Shown here one piece after another: positions 59,410-64,000 of a DNA stretch of 64,000 nt. Numbering within the stretch: position 1 is the first letter of the stretch; the number at the start of each line of letters is the position of its first letter. Source of the DNA: a virus; IMG/VR virus record IMGVR_UViG_3300048836_000098, positions 1-64,000 of that record; one strand, given 5' to 3'. The notes under the pieces were generated by a model. The model was not told the origin of the DNA, did no database searches, and saw only the letters and a program-made list of their open reading frames with translations. Made by a program: the position numbers and the translations under genes.

Positions 59410-60092
59410 GTAATTCCTCGTTTCGAGAAGTCGATATTCAGTCCTTCTTTTTCGTTTAGCGGGAACATATCGCTTGCGACCCACTTGCCACGCTTGATTC
59501 CCATCCAACGTCCGTCCTCATAACCAACGTCAATCATCTTACCGCCAGTGTTCAGGAAGAAGTCATACGCGGTCTGCTCTTTCGTCATTTCCCATTCCCA
59601 CGCATCTCCATCGAGAACGGATAGGCACTCGATTAAAGCAGTCCTGCGCCAGATAGACGGCATGCAAGAGAAGTTATAAATCTGACGCTTGTGCTGTAAT
59701 CCGAATCCGCTGATAACTCTGCCCTGATACGGCTCTGTGTAAACATGCCGATATTGAAGTTCTGAATTAAAACACGCGATATTTGGATAACTATTCAGAA
59801 GTTCAGTGCAATACTCGATTCTGCGCTCTGCAACCGTATTCCTGATAAAGTGGTCGTCGCAAAGGAACAGAACGAAGTCCTCTTTGACAGCTTGCAACGC
59901 TTGTCGCACTCGCTTCGTCCAGATAGGTTCATTCGACGTTGCCGCCGCGAATCCCGCAGGAGTCTTTGTTTCAGCAATCCAGTACGCCTTAGGATGATTC
60001 TGCCAGTATCGGTCTAACAACGTCAGAAACGGCTTCGCGCAGTCATCCGTATATGCGTCACAGGAAGTAACGACGATTGCGAGGTTTTCCAT
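59406..60092 (-). CDS. Glycosyltransferase-like protein, 228 aa
   Basis: GGAGGCGGAAAC precedes ATG 60092. LAIVVTSCDAYTDDCAKPFLTLLDRYW at the start and DFVLFLCDDHFIRN near 85 (D-D metal-site region), with a later WRRTALIECL, resemble GT-A type enzymes acting on surface polysaccharides. Less canonical than its neighbour. Confidence 0.6.
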   Translation of the reverse strand: MENLAIVVTSCDAYTDDCAKPFLTLLDRYWQNHPKAYWIAETKTPAGFAAATSNEPIWTKRVRQALQAVKEDFVLFLCDDHFIRNTVAERRIEYCTELLNSYPNIACFNSELQYRHVYTEPYQGRVISGFGLQHKRQIYNFSCMPSIWRRTALIECLSVLDGDAWEWEMTKEQTAYDFFLNTGGKMIDVGYEDGRWMGIKRGKWVASDMFPLNEKEGLNIDFSKRGIT

Positions 60093-60093
60093 A

Positions 60094-60264
60094 TCAGTTT
60101 CCGCCTCCGCCAGACATGTGATCGCAGTTGTGCCAGTTCTGTTCGTTCTCTCCGCTCTTTGACAACGAAGGAACAACCGCTTGCAGAACATGCTTCTTCT
60201 TGAACGGTGCTTTCTCCGACATCGGAATCGCGTTCTTCATTTTCGGGATTCGTTTCTTTCTCAT
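60094..60264 (-). CDS. Basic small protein with Gly tail, 56 aa
   Basis: GGAG lies five bases before ATG 60264. The N-terminal half is Lys/Arg-rich, the C-terminal part holds NWHNCDHMSGGGG, a possible His/Cys metal site. It ends just before the glycosyltransferase start. Function unknown. Confidence 0.5.
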   Translation of the reverse strand: MRKKRIPKMKNAIPMSEKAPFKKKHVLQAVVPSLSKSGENEQNWHNCDHMSGGGGN

Positions 60265-60266
60265 TG

Positions 60267-60476
60267 TTACTCCACTTCGAGAATTTCAGCGAGCTTTACA
60301 AGCACTTCCGGCATCGGATTCTTCGTTGTGTTGTTCTCGTAGCGCTGTTCGGCCGTGATGCTGATCCCGCAGTAACGAGCAATATCGGCTTGCGAAAGTG
60401 TCTTTCCGCTACCGTCCTTACGCTGAATCTCTTTGCGCCGCTGTGCGACATTGATTTCTTGTCCGTTGATAAGCAT
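60267..60476 (-). CDS. XRE-type helix-turn-helix protein, 69 aa
   Basis: The region RRKEIQRKDGSGKTLSQADIARYCGIS, then EQRYENN and VLVKLAEILEV, fits a Cro/CI-type HTH of 69 residues. The recognition helix lies near residue 35. No strong ribosome site is visible before ATG 60476. A candidate regulator of the right arm. Confidence 0.75.
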   Translation of the reverse strand: MLINGQEINVAQRRKEIQRKDGSGKTLSQADIARYCGISITAEQRYENNTTKNPMPEVLVKLAEILEVE

Positions 60477-60492
60477 TTAGTGTTATTCCTCT

Positions 60493-60663
60493 CTACGACG
60501 CACGATTGATCTTTCGGCTTTCACGCGCCATCTTTCTCTTGGTCTTTTTCTGATTGAACGCCTTTGCTCCGAAGCTACGATCCTGATTGATTCCCTCAAC
60601 CGTGATTGTCGCATCTACTCTTGCCGCTTCAATAAGCAACCGCTTGTGCCTTAAACTTTTCAT
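60493..60663 (-). CDS. Very basic small protein, 56 aa
   Basis: AAGGAGG lies 8 bases before ATG 60663, the strongest type of ribosome site in this phage. The product is Lys/Arg-rich over most of its length with few acidic residues, consistent with nucleic-acid binding. No family recognised. Confidence 0.55.
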   Translation of the reverse strand: MKSLRHKRLLIEAARVDATITVEGINQDRSFGAKAFNQKKTKRKMARESRKINRAS

Positions 60664-60706
60664 TTCTTTCTACCTCCTTGATTTATGTCAGCCGTTGACC
60701 GACTCT

Positions 60707-60904
60707 TTACTTCTTGTCCGTGAATTTCTTTTCAAGATAATCGCAAGTCTTTCGGTTGTCGCAATCCAGAAATACAAACTTTTTATCTTTTCCCGCGTAA
60801 CCCGAAAGCGTTTCGGTTCTTACGACCGCTTCCATCTCGGAACATCCGACGCACTTTCCGCATAATTTGTTGTCAACCGAAACATACACCTGTTTTTCGT
60901 CCAT
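60707..60904 (-). CDS. Cysteine-rich hypothetical protein, 65 aa
   Basis: AAGGGGGTAATACC precedes ATG 60904. LCGKCVGCSEME and CDNRKTCDYL provide a four- to five-Cys metal site. A longer in-frame extension to 60997 overlaps the upstream gene and has no ribosome site. Function unknown. Confidence 0.6.
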   Translation of the reverse strand: MDEKQVYVSVDNKLCGKCVGCSEMEAVVRTETLSGYAGKDKKFVFLDCDNRKTCDYLEKKFTDKK

Positions 60905-60917
60905 TGGTATTACCCCC

Positions 60918-61316
60918 TTATTTCTTGTCCGTTGCAGATTTCGCTTCCGTGCTGAAATATGTGAATCTGCGCTTGCCGTTTCTGCATTCAAGATCAATCA
61001 GTTCGGGGTGATCTTGTTCCATCAGCATTGCTCCAAGAACGTTGAACGCCGCCGCAGACAGGTGATCTTCATCGTCCGCGCCGGACTGATACTTCGCCAG
61101 ATGCCTTACCGCACTGTCAACAAACGCCGAAACCGGAATGCCTTTCTGGTAATTCATGCGTCCATACTTCTTCGCACCATGTTCGTAATGCACAGACAGT
61201 CTAAGAATTGCTTTCCACGGCAAAGATATCATATCTCCTTTACCTTCGCACATATCTCGGACAGCACCAGTTCCGAACTCTCTGCGTTCACCGCTATCGT
61301 GTAAATCGCTACCCAT
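60918..61316 (-). CDS. dATP/dGTP diphosphohydrolase N-terminal-type protein, 132 aa
   Basis: GGAGGAAAGT precedes ATG 61316. RREFGTGAVRDMCEGKG, LPWKAILRLSVHYEHGAKKYG, then GIPVSAFVDSAVRHLAKYQSG and DEDHLSAAAFNVLG give the recognised phage dATP/dGTP diphosphohydrolase N-terminal domain. In some phages this family accompanies 2-aminoadenine synthesis, but no purZ is present here. Probably a nucleotide-pool enzyme. Confidence 0.75.
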   Translation of the reverse strand: MGSDLHDSGERREFGTGAVRDMCEGKGDMISLPWKAILRLSVHYEHGAKKYGRMNYQKGIPVSAFVDSAVRHLAKYQSGADDEDHLSAAAFNVLGAMLMEQDHPELIDLECRNGKRRFTYFSTEAKSATDKK

Positions 61317-61341
61317 ACTTTCCTCCGTTAAGATTCTTTAA

Positions 61342-61579
61342 GTCTGTGGGCGAGGATTTGCACCTCGCATGGCAACACTCTGGACGTTGTCAGGAATTTG
61401 TCGTGTCCCGACTTTGGTGCGTCGACTCGAATGGTTACGATGCGCTAGTTGCCTACGCTCTGCGTCTACTATTGCTTAGTTGTTTGCTTGGATTTGTCTT
61501 TCGGGCGCACCTGCAAACGTTCAGCTTTACCGTATAGCGGCACGACACCGCCTAAACCGTCTATTCCGCCACCACAGAC
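61342..61579 (-). other. 238-base element with tRNA-like ends (tmRNA-like or interrupted tRNA)
   Basis: Minus strand, 5' to 3': GTCTGTGG (61579-61572) pairs with CCACAGAC (61349-61342). The 3' strand abuts a T-arm-like hairpin GCGAGG-TGCAAAT-CCTCGC (61368-61350). Just after the 5' strand lies GGAATAGACGG, 9 of 11 with the tmRNA signature GGATTCGACGG. TGTCGTG (61547-61541) pairs with CACGACA (61405-61399) as a second long-range helix. No CCA is encoded and no clear proteolysis tag was found. Parts of the element also read as open frames without starts. Identity unresolved. Confidence 0.4.
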
Positions 61580-61769
61580 TCAACCTTCGGTTCTACTTTG
61601 GTAAGCACCGAAAACCAACCGTTGTCGTAGATGCAATGATTTTTTACGGAGCCTATCGCGCTGCACCCATCCACGGGTTCTTTTGTTTAACGTCGCTTGT
61701 AGTCCTCCCGACGTTGCTTGCTAACTCTTTTCTGGTGTCAGTTTGAAGCAATAAGTCAACCAATCACCG
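61580..61769 (-). other. Unassigned sequence downstream of tRNA-Asn
   Basis: Several frames have protein-like stretches of 25-40 codons on the minus strand, but none has a start codon with a ribosome site and each is closed by TAG or TGA. Possible readings are a decayed gene or structured RNA. I see no further tRNA cloverleaf. The similar spacer 61846-61980 between tRNA-Asn and tRNA-Gln also holds no supported gene. Confidence 0.35.
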
Positions 61770-61845
61770 TGGCGAATGATCTTGGACTTGAACCAAGACG
61801 CTTCCGATTAACAGCCGGACGCTCTTCCGATTGAGCTAATCATTC
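61770..61845 (-). tRNA. tRNA-Asn (GUU)
   Basis: Acceptor GAATGAT / ATCATTC with encoded G-CCA. D-arm TAGCTCAATCGGAAGAGC. The anticodon stem TCCGG / TCGGA encloses loop CTGTTAA (anticodon GTT). Canonical T-arm CTTGG-TTCAAGT-CCAAG. A complete, ordinary 76-base cloverleaf. Confidence 0.95.
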
Positions 61846-61980
61846 ACGTAGCTGAATGTTATCGAGTGCTAGTCATCACAGCCATTATTGACTCTATTAC
61901 ACCGTTCGATTGGCGGGGCTTCGTTCAGGACTTCCTAAAACCCATTCGAATATTCGGATTTCTCCGTGTCCACGCAGAAT

Positions 61981-62055
61981 TGGCAGCGGAAGTAGGTGTT
62001 GCTCCCACTCATAGACGGTTCAAAGCCGTCCTCGTTCCTGTTTCGACATTCCGCT
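61981..62055 (-). tRNA. tRNA-Gln (UUG), non-canonical T-loop
   Basis: Acceptor AGCGGAA / TTCCGCT then G-CCA. D-arm TCG-AAACAGGAA-CGA. The anticodon stem GACGG / CCGTC encloses loop CTTTGAA (anticodon TTG). The T-stem GTGGG / CCTAC pairs, but its loop is AGCAACA, which keeps C56 and lacks the usual T54-T55. Length 75 bases. Confidence 0.85.
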
Positions 62056-62086
62056 TTGCTTTCGCGGGAACATCGGACTTACACTA

Positions 62087-62329
62087 CTACTTTGCGTCCA
62101 CAACGCATTTCATAACGCCGATGCTTAATCCCGCTAAGTTCATTTCCGAGATCGGGGTCTTACCGCTCGGAACGCCTCCTTGCCATTCGGCTAAATCGTC
62201 CACGGCGGGTACGGAGCACCGTGTTAGTCTGAATTTAATGTCTACAGATCGACCTCCCAAGAAACCAGTGCTATTCGAGGCGGCTAACTCCAGATCCGTC
62301 ATCGTCGCGCTTTCGTAGCCATCTTCCAC
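62087..62329 (-). CDS. Hypothetical protein within the tRNA island, 80 aa
   Basis: GTG 62329 has GGAGGG six bases upstream; a later ATG at 62302 is possible. Acidic and Gly-rich with two cysteines, no family recognised. It lies between tRNA-Gly and tRNA-Gln in the same transcript. Real translation is supported mainly by the ribosome site. Confidence 0.45.
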   Translation of the reverse strand: MEDGYESATMTDLELAASNSTGFLGGRSVDIKFRLTRCSVPAVDDLAEWQGGVPSGKTPISEMNLAGLSIGVMKCVVDAK

Positions 62330-62372
62330 GCGCTACCCTCCGGCTATTACACTGTTGATCTGTTTCTCGGTG

Positions 62373-62446
62373 TGGAGCGGATATTCGGTAACGATCCGAA
62401 CCTAACAGTTTGGAAAACTGCTGTGCTTCCAATACACCATATCCAC
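62373..62446 (-). tRNA. tRNA-Gly (UCC), unusual T-loop
   Basis: Acceptor GTGGATA / TATCCGC (one G-T pair) then T-CCA. D-arm GTGT-ATTGGAA-GCAC. The anticodon stem GCAGT / ACTGT encloses loop TTTCCAA (anticodon TCC). The T-stem TTCGG / CCGAA holds loop ATCGTTA, which lacks T54 and A58. Its 5' end lies 19 bases downstream of the -10 at 62465-62470. Confidence 0.9.
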
Positions 62447-62464
62447 AAGCCTTTCACTGACGCT

Positions 62465-62494
62465 ATTATACCACAGTATTGTTGTTTGCGTCAA
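62465..62494 (-). promoter_or_regulatory. tRNA-island promoter, TGTGGTATAAT family
   Basis: On the minus strand TTGACG (62494-62489), 18-base spacer, TATAAT (62470-62465) with TGTGG before it. It is embedded in the last codons of the upstream gene. It starts transcription ~12 bases before tRNA-Gly. The only minus-strand member of this family found. Confidence 0.85.
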
Positions 62495-62825
62495 GAAGAT
62501 TCTTTCGCTTTCGTTCGAGAACATCATGCGCACCTTGCTCTGTGAACATAACGGCTTCATTGCGGCTTATGCTTGTCCGAACACCGTTTAGTCTCCGAAC
62601 AAATATTCGATCCGCGCTGACACCAATCACCTGCAATTCAGAAACATGCAAGTCCTCAACGATATAGATTGATTGACCGTATTTGAACTGTGGTTGCGTC
62701 TTTTCTTCTAGCTTGCCGACAATCTTCAAAACATCGCGCGTCGGCACAGGCTTCTTCTCACACGAATAGAATGCGTCGAGATAGTTGTCGTATGCGGTAT
62801 TGACCATTGTCTGAATTACGCTCAT
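62466..62825 (-). CDS. Hypothetical protein, 119 aa
   Basis: GGAGGCAACCACT precedes ATG 62825. A helical N-terminus is followed by a small beta domain (FKYGQSIYIVEDLHVSELQVIGVSADRIFVRR) and a helical end. No family recognised. Its 3' end contains the tRNA-island promoter. Confidence 0.6.
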   Translation of the reverse strand: MSVIQTMVNTAYDNYLDAFYSCEKKPVPTRDVLKIVGKLEEKTQPQFKYGQSIYIVEDLHVSELQVIGVSADRIFVRRLNGVRTSISRNEAVMFTEQGAHDVLERKRKNLLDANNNTVV

Positions 62826-62837
62826 AGTGGTTGCCTC

Positions 62838-63437
62838 CTAGCTATCGCTGTCGAAGAATTCGCTGTATTTTTTTATAATATCGATTCTTCCGGTGTATCT
62901 GTCGTACTTGCTATTAACCTCTCCGATGCTAATTTGGCAGTTATGCGGTACGCGCGCGGACGGAATAACATAGAACCTATCGATGCTTTTGTCGCTATTA
63001 ACGCAGCATAGAAAGTATATATCGCAAGCGGGGAACTTCCTTTCGAGATTGAACGTATAGAAGTTCCCAGCATCCCCGATGTATTTTCTGCTTGCCTTTA
63101 CATTAATTTTTACTGATTTATTCACAAGCAGATCATACGGAAACTTACAAGGGGTATTCTCAACATAAAATCCTTGCTTTTCAAGCATATCTTTTACAAC
63201 GCCCTCGAACATCCATCCAAATAGCGTATCTGTCTCTTTCATCAAAACGCCTATCTTCTCTGCCCAGTATCTAAATCCGCCGTATTTTGATATGGCGTTT
63301 GACAACCTAAAGTCACCAGTAAAGTTCACGATTTCAGAATTAGATGGCATCCTATCTATACCGATTCCGCTGAGCACAGATTTAAGTTCATCCTCTATCT
63401 TGCTATCGTGCCATATTTTCGTCTTCTTCGCTTCCAC
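62838..63437 (-). CDS. Homing-endonuclease-like protein (PD-(D/E)xK-type), 199 aa
   Basis: ATG 63437. The N-terminal part has MPSNSEIVNFTGDFRLSNAISKYGGFRYWAEKIG, resembling the repeat DNA-binding modules of EDxHD/PD-(D/E)xK homing enzymes. The C-terminal half has CKFPYDLLVNKSVKINVKASR, a D...(V)KINVKA nuclease core. No intron is visible in the neighbouring genes. The gene is clearly more AT-rich than its flanks, suggesting recent transfer. Confidence 0.6.
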   Translation of the reverse strand: MEAKKTKIWHDSKIEDELKSVLSGIGIDRMPSNSEIVNFTGDFRLSNAISKYGGFRYWAEKIGVLMKETDTLFGWMFEGVVKDMLEKQGFYVENTPCKFPYDLLVNKSVKINVKASRKYIGDAGNFYTFNLERKFPACDIYFLCCVNSDKSIDRFYVIPSARVPHNCQISIGEVNSKYDRYTGRIDIIKKYSEFFDSDS

Positions 63438-63446
63438 ATTAAATCC

Positions 63447-63845
63447 TCAAAACGGAATCGAATCCGCAGACACGTTCTCAAATCCGCTTGCGTCAATTCC
63501 GCTTTCGTCCGCATCGCTACGTTCTTCGCTCTTGGGTGATAAAAATTCAACTTCATCCGCCTGAACGTCGAGTGAAACCTTTGTCGTTCCATCCTTCGCG
63601 ACGTAGGTTCGCACCTGTAGCTCTCCGCGAACGTAACATTTTTTTCCCTTAGAAAGATATTTGGAGCAGATGTCAGCCAACCCCCGCCAAACATTTACAT
63701 TCATAAAGTCTGTAATCTTCTCTCCGTCTTTGTTCTTCTGTTTTCGATCTACAGCAACCGTGAACGACGCTACTTGAACTCCGTTCGGAGTGGTTTTTAG
63801 GTCTACATCCCTCGATAGGCGACCTGTAAAATGAATCGACTGCAT
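63447..63845 (-). CDS. ssb: Single-stranded DNA-binding protein, 132 aa
   Basis: GGGGAAATAGC precedes ATG 63845. Canonical SSB OB fold: MQSIHFTGRLSRDVDLKTTPNG, VASFTVAVDR, DFMNVNVWRGLADICSKYLSKGKKCYVRGEL, then an acidic tail ending DSIPF, the usual C-terminal interaction tip. It coats ssDNA in replication. The genome also has a diverged SSB-like protein at 26392. Confidence 0.9.
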   Translation of the reverse strand: MQSIHFTGRLSRDVDLKTTPNGVQVASFTVAVDRKQKNKDGEKITDFMNVNVWRGLADICSKYLSKGKKCYVRGELQVRTYVAKDGTTKVSLDVQADEVEFLSPKSEERSDADESGIDASGFENVSADSIPF

Positions 63846-63846
63846 G

Positions 63847-64000
63847 CTATTTCCCCTCTACTTTCTTCGCATTGCGCTCCAACTGCTTGTCAGCCAAGCC
63901 AATAGTGTTCGTTGCGGCTTTGAGCTGTTTGTTCAGTGACTTGTTCAGTTCTACCAGCGCGGGATCAACGGACAGTGCTTTATCTGCCGCCAAGTGCATT
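63847..64000 (-). CDS. Helical protein at the right edge, probably partial
   Basis: Open from the window edge to TAG 63849-63847. An ATG at 63999 could be the start, but no upstream sequence is available, so it may be internal. The visible 50 residues are a polar helix (LVELNKSLNKQLKAATNTIGLADKQLE). It is separated from ssb by one base, so the two are co-translated. Confidence 0.6.
   Translation of the reverse strand, partial: MHLAADKALSVDPALVELNKSLNKQLKAATNTIGLADKQLERNAKKVEGK

Noticed and set aside
61342-61579. Group I intron in a tRNA-Leu
   Set aside because: The 5' part recalls tRNA-Leu, but I could not find the conserved P7/P3 core (Q, R and S elements) or a convincing anticodon stem across the ends.
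61866-62318. 150-codon plus-strand frame over tRNA-Gln and the 62087-62329 gene
   Set aside because: It runs antisense through a confident tRNA and the promoter points the other way.
1-64000. Stop-codon reassignment (TAG recoding)
   Set aside because: TAG ends well-supported genes such as 3093-3716, and the tRNA-Gln has anticodon UUG, not CUA.

Overview
This window is most of the genome of a tailed phage with siphovirus organisation: long-tail genes, a 1465-residue tape measure and no sheath. It probably infects a Bacillota (Clostridia-like) gut bacterium. The reasons are near-universal AGGAGG-type ribosome sites, sigma-A type promoters, LLH/XhlA-like holin candidates, a Rad50-like/RecT/MBL recombination block and a G39P-like helicase loader. 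A tyrosine recombinase and an antirepressor suggest a temperate lifestyle. A gene is cut at the left edge and probably another at the right, so the genome is larger than 64 kb. No host chromosomal gene is visible.

Plus strand, 1-27217, is the early/accessory arm. 1-3088 holds many tiny genes. 3093-4285 is the most unusual locus. It has a protein with RAMP (Cas7-like) sequence features, followed from its stop codon by a 420-base purine-rich tract dense in GGCA/GCA motifs. That tract is followed by a small structured RNA with its own promoter and terminator. 4363-10566 holds a transcription switch (HTH protein, Bro-N/KilAC antirepressor), an HNH nuclease and the replication genes (replisome organiser, helicase loader, DnaB). 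11694 is the integrase. 12826-16701 is an anti-restriction island (two adenine/N4-cytosine type methyltransferases, two Lar-like proteins, a C5-methyltransferase-like protein). 16701-19978 is a duplicated block of zinc ribbons and glycosyltransferases. 21569-26844 is the recombination block (Rad50-like ATPase, RecT, MBL-fold nuclease, SSB-like).

Minus strand, 63845-27191, is read leftward. 63845-55122 holds SSB, a homing-endonuclease-like gene, a tRNA island (Gly-UCC, Gln-UUG, Asn-GUU), nucleotide metabolism, two more glycosyltransferases, RusA and a tyrosine-phosphatase-like enzyme. 55005-43813 is packaging and head: terminase, a third methyltransferase, portal, ClpP-like protease, decoration protein, capsid, connectors and major tail protein. 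43793-27191 is tail and lysis: chaperones with a -1 frameshift, tape measure, fibres, endolysin, holins, Dit and tail-tip protein. The two arms converge and overlap by 27 bases at 27191-27217.

Two promoter families organise transcription. Four promoters share TGTGGTATAAT: three on the plus strand and one in front of the tRNA island. Six minus-strand promoters, ahead of terminase, portal, head, tail and holin modules, carry a TATATAATATATA-like tract and look like a late regulon.
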